From Gammaproteobacteria bacterium (GTDB taxonomy: Bacteria; Pseudomonadota; Gammaproteobacteria; Xanthomonadales; Rhodanobacteraceae), in NCBI GenBank assembly GCA_021324095.1, contig JAJPJT010000017.1:18126-82125 (forward strand): a stretch of 64,000 bases of DNA, in the 5' to 3' direction. Below, piece after piece: positions 17,152 to 26,790 of the stretch (positions within the stretch are counted from its first letter, which is position 1; every line of letters starts with the position of its first letter). Below the pieces are notes generated by a model, which had not been told where the DNA came from, searched no databases, and saw nothing but the letters and a program-made list of their open reading frames with translations. The position numbers were made by a program, and so were the translations under genes.

Positions 17152-18770
17152 TCGCCGAAGACGCCACGATGACGGACGGAGGCGCCGGCATGGAGCGAAC
17201 GGAGGGACACGGCCGCTTCAAGAAACGCCTGAGTCTCACCGACCTCACCTTCATCGGGCTCGGCGCGATTTTCGGATCCGGCTGGCTGTTCTCGGCCAGC
17301 CATGTCGCAAGCGGCGCGGGCCCGGCAGGCACCCTGTCCTGGCTGATCGGCGGCGCGGCCGTGCTGCTGCTCGGGCTGGTGTATTGCGAACTCGGTGCCG
17401 CGCTGCCGCAGTCCGGCGGCGTGGTGCGCTATCCGGTGTACTCGCATGGCCCGCTGCTCGGTTACCTGATGGGGCTGATCACGCTGATCGCGTTCACCAG
17501 CCTCATCGCGATCGAGGTCACGGCGTGCCGGCAGTACGCCTCGGCGTGGTTTCCGCAACTGACGCAGGCCGGCTCGCAATCGCCGACGCTGCTCGGCTGG
17601 TTCGTGCAGCTCGCGCTGCTCGTGATCTTCTTCCTGTTGAACTATTACAGCGTCAAGACCTTCGCGCGCTTCAACAACGTCATCAGCGTATTCAAGTTCG
17701 TGGTGCCGCTGGCGGTCATCGTGATGTTGCTGATGTTCTTCCATGCCGGCAACTTCACCGCGCAAGGATTCGCACCATCGGGTTTCGCAGGCGTCGCGGG
17801 TGCGGTTTCGGCCGGCGGCATCATCTTCGCCTACCTCGGTCTGACGCCGATCGTTTCGGTGGCCGGCGAGGTGCGCGATCCCCAGCGCGCGATCCCGATC
17901 GCGCTGATCCTGTCGGTGCTGCTGTCGACCGCGATCTACCTGCTGCTGCAGATCGCCTTCCTGGGCAGCGTACCGCCCGCGATGGTCACGCACGGCTGGG
18001 CCGGCATCGACAAGCTGTTCGAACTGCCCTTCCACGACATCGCCGCGGTGCTCGGGATCGGCTGGCTGGCGTTCCTCGTGGTCTGCGATGCGGTGATCTC
18101 GCCCAGCGGCTGCGGGAACATTTATATGAATGCCTCGCCGCGCGTGGTGTACGGTTGGGCGCGCGGCGGCACGTTCTTCAATGTGTTCACCCGCGTCGAC
18201 GGCAAGTCGGGCATTCCGCGCCCGGCATTGTGGCTGACCCTGGCGCTGTCGATCTTCTGGATGCTGCCCTTCCCCTCGTGGGCAGCGATGATCCGCGTGG
18301 TATCGGCCGCGCTGGTGTTGAGTTACGCCGTTGCGCCGATCACCACGGCCGCGCTTCGCCGCAACGCACCCGGCATGCCGCGACCGTTCCGCATGAGCGG
18401 CTTCGCCGTGCTGGGACCGCTGTCCTTCGTCGTCGCGGCGCTGATCGTGTATTGGTCCGACTGGGACACGCTGTCGTGGCTGCTCGGACTGCAGATCCTC
18501 CTTTACGCGGTGTACGTCGGCTGGCGCGCGTGGCGCGGTGTGCAGCGTGCGGAAATCATCGACGACGTGCGCGCCTCGCTTTGGCTGATCGGCTTCTACG
18601 CGCTGATGATGATCGTTTCATGGCTCGGCACCTTCGGTGGCAGGGGCCTCATCCCTTCGCCGTGGGATTCGGTGCTGGCCGCCGCGATTGCCCTCTTCGT
18701 CTATTACTGGGGCGCGTGGACGGGGCTGCCGCCTTCGAAACTGGACTTCGGAGCGGAGGAGGAGGATTGA
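17148..18770 (+). CDS. APC-superfamily amino-acid permease, probable hydroxyproline importer
   Basis: 540 residues from the ATG at 17148, overlapping the previous stop by four bases. About twelve membrane segments are visible, starting with LTDLTFIGLGAIFGSGWLF, which carries the APC substrate-site GAIFGSG motif. Later segments include 'GGIIFAYLGLTPIVSVAGEVRDPQRAIP', matching the helix 6 region of the family. As last gene of the operon it is best explained as the inner-membrane importer of hydroxyproline; related members take other amino acids, so substrate is inferred from context. No terminator hairpin with a T-run is visible just after it. Confidence 0.85.
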   Translation: MIAEDATMTDGGAGMERTEGHGRFKKRLSLTDLTFIGLGAIFGSGWLFSASHVASGAGPAGTLSWLIGGAAVLLLGLVYCELGAALPQSGGVVRYPVYSHGPLLGYLMGLITLIAFTSLIAIEVTACRQYASAWFPQLTQAGSQSPTLLGWFVQLALLVIFFLLNYYSVKTFARFNNVISVFKFVVPLAVIVMLLMFFHAGNFTAQGFAPSGFAGVAGAVSAGGIIFAYLGLTPIVSVAGEVRDPQRAIPIALILSVLLSTAIYLLLQIAFLGSVPPAMVTHGWAGIDKLFELPFHDIAAVLGIGWLAFLVVCDAVISPSGCGNIYMNASPRVVYGWARGGTFFNVFTRVDGKSGIPRPALWLTLALSIFWMLPFPSWAAMIRVVSAALVLSYAVAPITTAALRRNAPGMPRPFRMSGFAVLGPLSFVVAALIVYWSDWDTLSWLLGLQILLYAVYVGWRAWRGVQRAEIIDDVRASLWLIGFYALMMIVSWLGTFGGRGLIPSPWDSVLAAAIALFVYYWGAWTGLPPSKLDFGAEEED

Positions 18771-18912
18771 AGGTTTCCCCGTGAGCCAACAATCTGGCGT
18801 TGCTCTGCCTCGAGCAGATGCCCGTTGATCATGACTCGCTCCCTGTTGTGGTCGGAGTGTGCAGCGAGTTCACGTGCCAGCAGAATGTAAATCGACAGTG
18901 GGGGGATCAGCA

Positions 18913-20418
18913 ATGAAGTCGTCTATTCGATCGGGCCAACTCGCGCTGAGTGCCTTATGCCTGGCAATGATCTCCGTTCCGTTGCGGCTCCTTGCCACTG
19001 GTCAGCTTTCGGAACCGCCGGTGCCTCATGCAACGGTGACGACGCTCACCAAACCAGGTTTTTTTACCGAACCGGGCGTCGCCATCGATCCGCTGGATCC
19101 AAATAAAGTCACGGTGATTTATCAGGATAACGTGCATGTAGCTTTTACTGACGACGCAGGTGTCCACTGGACCAATGAACCTCACGTTGAACCGCCCAAT
19201 TGGCGGGTTTCGGGAGACGTGTCGGTTACCTACGACAACCACGGACACGCCATTGGTAGTTACATGGCCTTCAATCGATTGGGTACCTATAGTTACTGGG
19301 CCCACGATGCGCCTGACGGCGGCCTGTTTATTCGCCGCTCGATGGACGGCGGCGCGAACTGGGAGACGCAAGCGCATGCAGTCATTCAGCACGTCGGTAA
19401 ACATCCGCCGGCGATATGGGAGGACAAGCCGTTCATCGTCGCTGATCGGAGTCACGGCCCGTATGCGGGTAATCTCTACGTTGGCTGGACACGCTGGACG
19501 CTCACGGGCTCGGAAATTGTCCTGAGTCGCTCGACAGATGATGGACTGAAGTGGTCGACCCCGATCGAAATCGACTCGCATCCCGGGTTGCCACGCGATG
19601 CCACTGGTGCAAACGAGGGATTCTGGGGCACAGTGGGCCCGGATGGCACGCTGTACGCGGTTTGGGCCGATGCGAGCCACATCGCTTTCACCCGCTCGAG
19701 CGACGGCGGTCGCACTTTCACCAGGGCGCGGGATGTCATCGCCACGGCTCCCATCATGTACGACCTCGAAGGGCTTTCGCGCGCCAACGGCTTTCCACAG
19801 CTTGCAATCGATCCCCGTTCGGCTCCCGGTGCGCCACACGGACGGCTGTACGTGGTCTGGGCCGATTACAGGAACGGTGAAGTGGATGTCTTTCTTTCGA
19901 GCTCCGTCGACCGCGGGGATCACTGGATACCCGCGGTACGCGTAAACGACGATCCTCTGCACGACGGCGCCGATCATTTCTTCCCCGCGCTGGCCGTCGA
20001 TCCGATTACTGGCGATGTGTATGTATGCTTCTACGATCGTCGTGGGGACCCACACAACCAAGCGGCCATCATGACCCTGGCCCGCTCGACGGATCATGGC
20101 CGCACGTTCGTCGATTACGCTTGGACGAAAAAATCATTCACGATGCACAACGTATTCATGGGCGACTACATTGCCTTGGCTGCGCGTGGCGATTACGTCT
20201 ATGGCGTCTGGACAGAGCACGTCGAATTGCCAGAAGCTCCAACGCCAGTTCCAGAACACGTCAAGAAACGAGCAGCTCCAAAACCGGCTCCAGAACACGC
20301 CAAACTGTCAGCAGTTTCACACGTCAAACAGGCAGGAGCTTCAAAACCGGTCCCCACAAAGCCACACCGCCGCCACAACGACACCGTTATTCGTGTCGGT
20401 ATTGCGACATTCCATTAA
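18913..20418 (+). CDS. exported six-Asp-box sialidase-fold protein with Lys/Pro tail
   Basis: 501 residues from the ATG at 18913, which follows GGGGGA. Signal peptide: MKSSIRSGQLALSALCLAMISVPLRLLA. Six Asp-boxes (FTDDAGVHW, RSMDGGANW, RSTDDGLKW, RSSDGGRTF, SSVDRGDHW, RSTDHGRTF) match a six-bladed sialidase-type propeller. The last 75 residues are a low-complexity tail of repeated EHVKK/PKPAPEHAK-like units. Base composition is visibly less GC-rich than the flanking genes, hinting at separate ancestry. No sialidase arginine triad can be assigned from the sequence, so enzymatic activity is unproven. It is distinct from the four 1050-1150 residue paralogues nearby. Confidence 0.75.
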   Translation: MKSSIRSGQLALSALCLAMISVPLRLLATGQLSEPPVPHATVTTLTKPGFFTEPGVAIDPLDPNKVTVIYQDNVHVAFTDDAGVHWTNEPHVEPPNWRVSGDVSVTYDNHGHAIGSYMAFNRLGTYSYWAHDAPDGGLFIRRSMDGGANWETQAHAVIQHVGKHPPAIWEDKPFIVADRSHGPYAGNLYVGWTRWTLTGSEIVLSRSTDDGLKWSTPIEIDSHPGLPRDATGANEGFWGTVGPDGTLYAVWADASHIAFTRSSDGGRTFTRARDVIATAPIMYDLEGLSRANGFPQLAIDPRSAPGAPHGRLYVVWADYRNGEVDVFLSSSVDRGDHWIPAVRVNDDPLHDGADHFFPALAVDPITGDVYVCFYDRRGDPHNQAAIMTLARSTDHGRTFVDYAWTKKSFTMHNVFMGDYIALAARGDYVYGVWTEHVELPEAPTPVPEHVKKRAAPKPAPEHAKLSAVSHVKQAGASKPVPTKPHRRHNDTVIRVGIATFH

Positions 20419-20522
20419 TACGAAACTCTCTGTTCAAAGGTTATGTTGGAGGGCAGCGTGAGGTCGGATGTCCGTGCTGGTGTGTCAGAATCGGTAGCCT
20501 TGGTTTCCCGGGGAACTGTCAA

Positions 20523-23500
20523 ATGAATAGCCGTCGTGCCAGTCGACACAACTTTTCATCTGTAAGCTTGGTGGTTGCGGTACTCGTGGCCGCGGCAGGG
20601 ATGTCGATGGCGGTACCTGCGCAGGCTCAATTCCGGCCCGAAGGTCCGCAGAAGACGACCACGCCGCCCGCGCTGCAGTTCCACTACATGGGCCCGCCCG
20701 CCGGTGGACGTGCTGCATCCGTCGCGGGTATCCCGGGCAACTATTCCACGTATTACCTCGGCGCCGCGTCCGGTGGCCTGTGGAAGTCGACCGACGGTGG
20801 GCACACCTTCCTGCCGATTTTCGATAAACAGGACACGGCCGCGATCGGCGCGATCGCGATCGCGCCTTCCAATTCGAACATCGTTTGGGTGGGAACCGGC
20901 GAACCGTGGTTCATCCGCCCCAGCGACATCTGGGGCGATGGCGTTTACAAGTCCACCGATGCCGGCAGGACATGGCAGCACATGGGGCTGGAAAAAACCG
21001 GCCGCATCGCGCGCATCGCGATCGATCCGAAGAATCCCGACGACGTGCTGGTGTGCGCCGAAGGCCGCGGCAACAGTCCGCAGCAGGAACGTGGCGTGTT
21101 CCGCACCACCGATGGCGGCAAGACGTGGAAGCGTACGCTTTTCGTCAACGAGCACACCGGTTGCAGCGGGCTCAGCATGGATCCGGGCAATCCGGATACG
21201 GTGCTGGCCGGCACGTGGCAGGTGACCGGGCGCACCTGGGCCGAGGACAGCGGCGGTCCGGGCAGCGGCGTGTATCTTTCGCACGACAACGGCCGCACGT
21301 GGACGCATCTCACCAACGGGTTGCCGACGCCGCCGCTCGGCAAGATCGACGTCACCATCGCGCCTTCCAACCCGCAGCGCATGTACGCGCTGATCCAGAC
21401 CCGAACCCAAGGCTCGGTGTGGCGCAGCGACGACGGCGGTTCGAGCTGGAAGGTGGTGAGCCACGACCGCAACCTGATCATGCGCGCGGGCTACTACATC
21501 TTCATCGAGGCGAATCCCAGGGACGCCGACGGCGTGCTGGTGCTGAACAGCGGTCCGCACTATTCCAGTGACGGCGGCCTGACGTTTTCCGGCGAAGGCG
21601 GCAAGGACGTGAAGCCGCTGGGTCCCGCTTCGTGCGGCGATTGCCACGAAGCATGGATCGATCCGACGAATCCAAAGCATTACGTGATGACCGATGACGG
21701 CGGCGCGCAGATCGCGACCGGCGCCGGTACCGCGATTACCGTGTCCCTGCCGAATGGGCAGATCTACCACATCGCGAGCGACAACCGCGTGCCGTACTGG
21801 ATCTACGGCAATCGCCAGGACGACGGCGCGTGGCGCCTGTCCAGCGACATCTCGCAACCCAGCGGCAACGGCTTGCTGCCGAAAAGCGAATTCATGCCGC
21901 AGGGCAAATCGCCCGAATCGTTCTTCGAACGACAGCACGGCAAGTTCAAGGTCAACAAGCAGCTGCTCGCGCAATATCCCAAGGCCGCGCCGCCGCCGAA
22001 GGGCTGGGCGCTGGGCCCCGATGACGAGGTCAAGACGCCGCCCGACCACAGTGGCTTCGAAGGTCCCAACGAACAGTTGCCGACCTACGAATATTTTCCG
22101 AACGCCTGCGAGTCGGGCTTCACGATCCCGACTCCCGATGACGCGAACATCGTCTGGTCATCGTGCTACGCGAACAATCTTTACCGCTTCGACCTGACCC
22201 AGGGCACGCCGCACGCGGTTTCGCCCTCGCAGATCGCGCTGGATTCGCCGCCCAACGAAACGAAGTACCGCTGTCACTGGACGTCGCCGCTCGCGATCGA
22301 TCCGTTCGACCCGAAGAACGTCTACTTCGGCTGCCAGATGGTGCTGCGCACGCAGGATGCGGGGCATTCGTGGATCGAGTTCAGCCCTGACCTCTCGACA
22401 CGCGATCCGTCGCGCATCGTGCCCAGCGGCGGCATCATGCAGGACAACCTCGGCCAGTATTACGGCGAGGTAGTCTGGTCGATGGCGTTCTCGCCCATCG
22501 CGAAGGGCCTGCTGTGGGCGGGCACCAACGACGGCAAGCTTTGGTACACGAAGGACGCCGAAGCGCCACAGGCACCGCAGTGGACCGACGTCACCACGAA
22601 CCTGCACCTGCCGCCGTGGGGCGAGATCAACCAGATCTCGCCTTCCCACTTCCACCCGGGCACCGTGTACATCGCCGTGGATTACCGCTGGGCGGGAAGC
22701 AACGACCACAAGCCGTACATCCTGATGACGACGGATTACGGCAAGACCTGGAAGAACATCTCGGGCGATCTGCCGTCCAGGAATCCGTTGAGCTACGTGC
22801 TCTCGGTTGCCGAAAATCCGAACCGCGAAGGCATGCTGTTCGCCGGAACCGGCCACGCGTTCTACTACACGCTGGACAACGGCAAGCACTGGATCCATTT
22901 CAACAAGGGCCTGCCGCCCTCGCCGGTGTCGTGGATCAACATCGAGCCGCGGATGCATGACATCGACGTGTCCACGTACGGACGCGGCGACTACATCATG
23001 CCGGACATCACCACGTTCGAGCAGACCGGAAGTCCCGAGCCGCCCGCCGGCGGCGCGACCCGGCTGTTCAAACCGGGCCCGGTGTTCCGCCGCGCGCGCG
23101 ACGGTTATCCCACGCCCGAGCAATCCGCACGGCCGCAGTTCCAGTTCTATCTTGCAAGCGCACCGAAGAACCCGGTGCAACTGCAGATCCTCGACGCGGG
23201 CGGCAAGGTGATCCGCACCGAGAAACTGGACGCGCACCAGGGACTGAACGGCGCGTGGTGGGATCTCTTCTACGACGAACCCACCGACGTCAAGCTGCGG
23301 ACCACGCCGCCCGAGAATCCGTACATCTGGGACGAGCCGCGCTACAAGGGAAAGGATTTCCGCACGATCATCCATTGGGGCGTCGACGCGCACACCGGTA
23401 CGCCGATCGCGGCGCCGGGCGATTACCAGGTGCGGCTCACCGTGAATGGCAAGTCATACACGCAGCCATTCAAGGTGCTGAAGGATCCGAAGATCAAGGC

Positions 23501-23981
23501 GAGCGATGCGGTTCTGCAGGATTCGACCGCGCTGCAGGTGCAGATCGCCGAGGCCCTTACCCAGACCGACGACATGGTCAACGCCATGGAAGAATGGCGC
23601 CGCCAGATCCAGGGCCAGTTGAAGACGCATGCTTCGGGTTCTGCGGCGACTGCACTGCAACAACTCAACACGCAGATCCTGGAGGTCGAAAACCAGTTGC
23701 TCAGTCCCGAAGCGCGGCTCGGCGACGACAAGCAGTATTCCGTGCGCTACAAGGTGTACTGGAACCTGCGCTGGCTGGGCGGCCAGGTCGGCCAAGGCGC
23801 GCAAAACGCCGCGGGCGGTTCCGACTACGAACCGACCGTCGTCCAGCGACAGACGTTCGCGAAATTGCAGGCCGACATCGCGCACGCGCAGGCAGGCTTC
23901 GAGAATCTGAAATCGAACGTGCTGCCCGCGTTCAACAGCGCCATGAAAGGTGAGGGCGTTTCGATCAAGACGGGAAAGTGA
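20523..23981 (+). CDS. exported Asp-box (BNR) beta-propeller protein, paralogue 3
   Basis: 1152 residues from the ATG at 20523, with GGGGA seven bases upstream and a clear signal peptide ending in VPAQAQ. Asp-boxes include LWKSTDGGHTF, VYKSTDAGRTW, VFRTTDGGKTW, VYLSHDNGRTW, VWRSDDGGSSW, VLRTQDAGHSW and ILMTTDYGKTW. The insert around residues 455-530 between blades is larger than in the other paralogues. C-terminal part: FlgD-like Ig domain (VQLQILDAGGKVIRTEKL, then APGDYQVRLTVNGKSY) and a helical end with 'AEALTQTDDMVNAMEEWRRQ'. It lies directly before a TonB-dependent receptor on the same strand, separated by 241 bases holding a family A repeat. Function unknown. Confidence 0.8.
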   Translation: MNSRRASRHNFSSVSLVVAVLVAAAGMSMAVPAQAQFRPEGPQKTTTPPALQFHYMGPPAGGRAASVAGIPGNYSTYYLGAASGGLWKSTDGGHTFLPIFDKQDTAAIGAIAIAPSNSNIVWVGTGEPWFIRPSDIWGDGVYKSTDAGRTWQHMGLEKTGRIARIAIDPKNPDDVLVCAEGRGNSPQQERGVFRTTDGGKTWKRTLFVNEHTGCSGLSMDPGNPDTVLAGTWQVTGRTWAEDSGGPGSGVYLSHDNGRTWTHLTNGLPTPPLGKIDVTIAPSNPQRMYALIQTRTQGSVWRSDDGGSSWKVVSHDRNLIMRAGYYIFIEANPRDADGVLVLNSGPHYSSDGGLTFSGEGGKDVKPLGPASCGDCHEAWIDPTNPKHYVMTDDGGAQIATGAGTAITVSLPNGQIYHIASDNRVPYWIYGNRQDDGAWRLSSDISQPSGNGLLPKSEFMPQGKSPESFFERQHGKFKVNKQLLAQYPKAAPPPKGWALGPDDEVKTPPDHSGFEGPNEQLPTYEYFPNACESGFTIPTPDDANIVWSSCYANNLYRFDLTQGTPHAVSPSQIALDSPPNETKYRCHWTSPLAIDPFDPKNVYFGCQMVLRTQDAGHSWIEFSPDLSTRDPSRIVPSGGIMQDNLGQYYGEVVWSMAFSPIAKGLLWAGTNDGKLWYTKDAEAPQAPQWTDVTTNLHLPPWGEINQISPSHFHPGTVYIAVDYRWAGSNDHKPYILMTTDYGKTWKNISGDLPSRNPLSYVLSVAENPNREGMLFAGTGHAFYYTLDNGKHWIHFNKGLPPSPVSWINIEPRMHDIDVSTYGRGDYIMPDITTFEQTGSPEPPAGGATRLFKPGPVFRRARDGYPTPEQSARPQFQFYLASAPKNPVQLQILDAGGKVIRTEKLDAHQGLNGAWWDLFYDEPTDVKLRTTPPENPYIWDEPRYKGKDFRTIIHWGVDAHTGTPIAAPGDYQVRLTVNGKSYTQPFKVLKDPKIKASDAVLQDSTALQVQIAEALTQTDDMVNAMEEWRRQIQGQLKTHASGSAATALQQLNTQILEVENQLLSPEARLGDDKQYSVRYKVYWNLRWLGGQVGQGAQNAAGGSDYEPTVVQRQTFAKLQADIAHAQAGFENLKSNVLPAFNSAMKGEGVSIKTGK

Positions 23982-24016
23982 GCGACTCCTGTCCGCCGAT
24001 GGAAAGTACATCGCAA

Positions 24017-24110
24017 TCCCCCTCACCCGCCAAGCGCTGCGCGCTTGTCTCCCTCTCCCCCGAGGGGAGAGGCGGCCGCAGGCCGGGCGCGTAGCGCTGG
24101 GTGAGGGGGT
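24017..24110. repeat. dispersed palindromic repeat, family A copy 1
   Basis: CCCCCTCACCC at one end and GGGTGAGGGGG at the other, with an inner hairpin CTCTCCCCCGAGGGGAGAG. The left half, including CCAAGCGCTGCGCGCTTG, is nearly identical to the copy at 44125-44197 in opposite orientation. It lies between the Asp-box gene and the TonB receptor gene. Confidence 0.75.
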
Positions 24111-24222
24111 GTGCTTGTCACTCTCAAGCAGGACGAGCCAACGGTAGTAAACCAATGGCCTATGGCCACGGCACGGCAAACCGGGAATAGTTGGGCGTTC
24201 GCATTCGACGAACGCATGAATC

Positions 24223-26439
24223 ATGCAACCGCCGCGCCCCACCACGCTTGCGCTCGCCCTGTCGCTCGCCCTCATCGCACCCATTGTCATGGCGCAACAG
24301 GCCGGCGACATTGGGGGCGAGCCTGCGCCCCAGCAGAACAACCAATCCGCGCAAACACTGCCGACGATCACCGTCGAAGGCAAGCGCACCGGCTACCCTT
24401 GGTGGAAGTATGCCAAGGCCAAGCTGAAGTACCAGATGCCGGAAGTTTCCGGGGCCGAGATCACCGTGACGAAGAAAACCACGGTGACGCACCTCGACCT
24501 GCAACCCACGGTCGTCGGCAACAACCTGCAGGAACTGTTCGCGCGCTCGCCCGGCGTGCTGGTGTCGCAGCAACCGACGCCGACGCAGTTCAATTTCAGC
24601 TATCGCGGCCTCGGAAATCCGCAGGAATCGGAATACGTGCTGGTGATGCAGGACGGCATCCCGCTCGAATCCGACTGGATCGGGTTCCCGACGTTGTATG
24701 CGATGCCTTTCTCGCAAAGCATCGCCGAGATCCAGTTGATCCGCGGCGGTTCCAGCCTGCTGTACGGCCCGGAACCCGCGCCGGTGATCAACATGGTGTC
24801 CAAACGCCCGACACCCGGCACGCCGTTGCACGCCGGCACCGAACAGGTCATCGGCGATCATGGTTTGTATTCGACGTACAACGTGCTGGAAGGCAGCGCG
24901 GGCAAATGGACGTATCGCCTCGATGCCGGTTACGTGCGCAGCGACGGCACGCGGCAGAACGCGCAATCGCAGGATCGGCAGGCGGACCTGTACGTCGAAT
25001 ATCGCCCCGACGACAAGCAATACACCTGGCTGGACGTGCACGCGATCGACACCGATTCCGGCGATCCGGGCCGGATGAGCCAACCGCAATGGCTGGCCGA
25101 TCCTTCGGTGACGCCGACACCTTGGAACCGCGACTGGGTTGATCGCTATCAGGTCGTGCTCGGCCACCAGCAGGAATGGGACAACGGCTGGCTCTTCATC
25201 GGAAAGTTGTGGGCCGCCTACCAGGCCCAGGACAGCCGCGCGGCCAACGGCGCGCCGGCGCCCGAATTGGCGCCGCAGCCGCCGCCGTCCAGCACCACGC
25301 TTTCGAATGAGCAGTACCGCACCGCGGGCGTGGACCTGCGCGTGCGCAAGAGCTGGGGCCAGGGCAACGCCTTCACCGCCGGCACCGTGCTGTTCCACGG
25401 CAACGATCCGTGGCGCGAATGGACCGACACCGATCTTTACGTCGATCGCTACGACCGCAGCGGCGTGCCGCGCCTGCGCCAGAAGCGCCAGTCGGACTAT
25501 TCCGCCGTATTCGCCGAGAACGTGTTCCGGCTGCCGTACGAAATCCATATCGTGCCGTCGATCAGGCTCGAGAAGGAGCGTGTCGCGGTGGACGAAACCG
25601 TGAAGCCGCCGTTCCTGTCGCGCCCGCTCATCGACACGTCCGTTTCGCGCACGGTGCCGCTGTTCGGGCTCGGCATCGGCAACGACTTCGGCGCGGGCAA
25701 CGAAACGTATTTCAATGTGTCGAAGGGCTGGCGCCCGGTGCGCTATCTCGACATCGGCTCGCCGTTCGCCAACGTCGTGCCCGGCAACGCGCCCAACCCG
25801 CAGACCGCGATTTCGTGGGAAGCCGGCGTGCACGGCGTGCCGCTGACGGGCCTGTACTACGACGTCAGCCTGTTCTGGATCAATTTCAGGAACCGGATCG
25901 AGGCGCAGCACATCAACGCCACCGACGTGATCGAGGTGAACACCGGCGATACGCGCAACCGCGGGCTCGAAGGCCAGATCAACTACGACTTCTTCGCGCC
26001 GACCGCGCTGGCGACGCGCGGCGAACATCTTGAAACGTTCCTCAGTCTCAGCCTTTTGAACGCGCGATTCACCAACAGCATCATTCCGGGACAGGTCGGG
26101 AAGATTCCCGCCTACGCGCCGCGCTATCTCGCCAAGGCCGGCATCACCTGGCGCGTCGAACAGCGCATCAAGGTCAGCCTCACCGCGGTGTCGTCGGCCG
26201 CGCAGTACTGGCAGGATTCCGATGCGCCGCTGGGCAGCGGCGTGACGTTCATCCCGGCAAAGATTCCCGCGTACACCGTGACGGATATTGCCGCCGACTG
26301 GCAGGTCACGCCCTGGCTGAAACTGCTGGGCGGCATCAGCAACCTGGCCAATCGCCGGTATTACAACCGCGTGTGGCAGACCGGCCTCGAACCCGCGTAC
26401 GGGCGTACGTGGTACACCGGGTTCCAGTTGAAGATGTAG
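24223..26439 (+). CDS. TonB-dependent outer-membrane receptor (FecA-like)
   Basis: 738 residues. Signal peptide (MQPPRPTTLALALSLALIAPIVMAQ), a TonB-box-like LPTITVEG near residue 46, then a plug domain with 'NNLQELFARSPGVLVSQQ', 'DGIPLESDWIGFPT' and 'IAEIQLIRGGSSLLYGPEPAPVINMV'. The barrel ends with TWYTGFQLKM, the terminal aromatic-containing strand needed for assembly. Residues such as the plug's RGG-SLLYG agree with the FecA/iron-chelate branch, but substrate cannot be read from sequence. Flanking genes are secreted Asp-box proteins, so a glycopeptide or siderophore role is open. No extracytoplasmic sigma factor pair is adjacent and no N-terminal signalling domain is present. Confidence 0.9.
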   Translation: MQPPRPTTLALALSLALIAPIVMAQQAGDIGGEPAPQQNNQSAQTLPTITVEGKRTGYPWWKYAKAKLKYQMPEVSGAEITVTKKTTVTHLDLQPTVVGNNLQELFARSPGVLVSQQPTPTQFNFSYRGLGNPQESEYVLVMQDGIPLESDWIGFPTLYAMPFSQSIAEIQLIRGGSSLLYGPEPAPVINMVSKRPTPGTPLHAGTEQVIGDHGLYSTYNVLEGSAGKWTYRLDAGYVRSDGTRQNAQSQDRQADLYVEYRPDDKQYTWLDVHAIDTDSGDPGRMSQPQWLADPSVTPTPWNRDWVDRYQVVLGHQQEWDNGWLFIGKLWAAYQAQDSRAANGAPAPELAPQPPPSSTTLSNEQYRTAGVDLRVRKSWGQGNAFTAGTVLFHGNDPWREWTDTDLYVDRYDRSGVPRLRQKRQSDYSAVFAENVFRLPYEIHIVPSIRLEKERVAVDETVKPPFLSRPLIDTSVSRTVPLFGLGIGNDFGAGNETYFNVSKGWRPVRYLDIGSPFANVVPGNAPNPQTAISWEAGVHGVPLTGLYYDVSLFWINFRNRIEAQHINATDVIEVNTGDTRNRGLEGQINYDFFAPTALATRGEHLETFLSLSLLNARFTNSIIPGQVGKIPAYAPRYLAKAGITWRVEQRIKVSLTAVSSAAQYWQDSDAPLGSGVTFIPAKIPAYTVTDIAADWQVTPWLKLLGGISNLANRRYYNRVWQTGLEPAYGRTWYTGFQLKM

Positions 26440-26491
26440 GTCGATCAGTCTCCAGCCGCATTCTGCATCGCGCGATGAACCCTCTCAACGT

Positions 26492-26685
26492 CGTCATTCC
26501 GGGGCTGCCCGCGCTCTTTGCGGGCAGAACCCGACTGCGTTTGCAGGAGCAAACGCGAACGCCGAAGGCGGCCGAAGGCGAGCGCCAAGGATGGCGCGAG
26601 TCTATCCAGCTCTTCGATCTTCCAAAGCAAGATCTGGATTCCGGGTTCCGCCGCCGATACAGCCTGGCGGCGGCCCCGGAATGAC
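26492..26685. repeat. MITE-like repeat, family C copy 1
   Basis: About 194 bases with ends GTCATTCCGGGG and CCCCGGAATGAC as terminal inverted repeats. The core has ACCCGACTGCGTTTGCAG and GCCAAGGATGGCGCGAGTC, shared with copies at 33819-34026 and, inverted, 48237-48437. It lies between the TonB receptor stop and the next Asp-box gene. No coding capacity is evident. Confidence 0.8.
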
Positions 26686-26790
26686 AAGCAAAATCAAAGT
26701 TCCGCGACCGCCACCCATGCCTTTCCTCACATGACCGGCGCGACCCGCACGCTATGATTCCGGGATCGTCCGCGCCCGGAGTCGCCGCCC

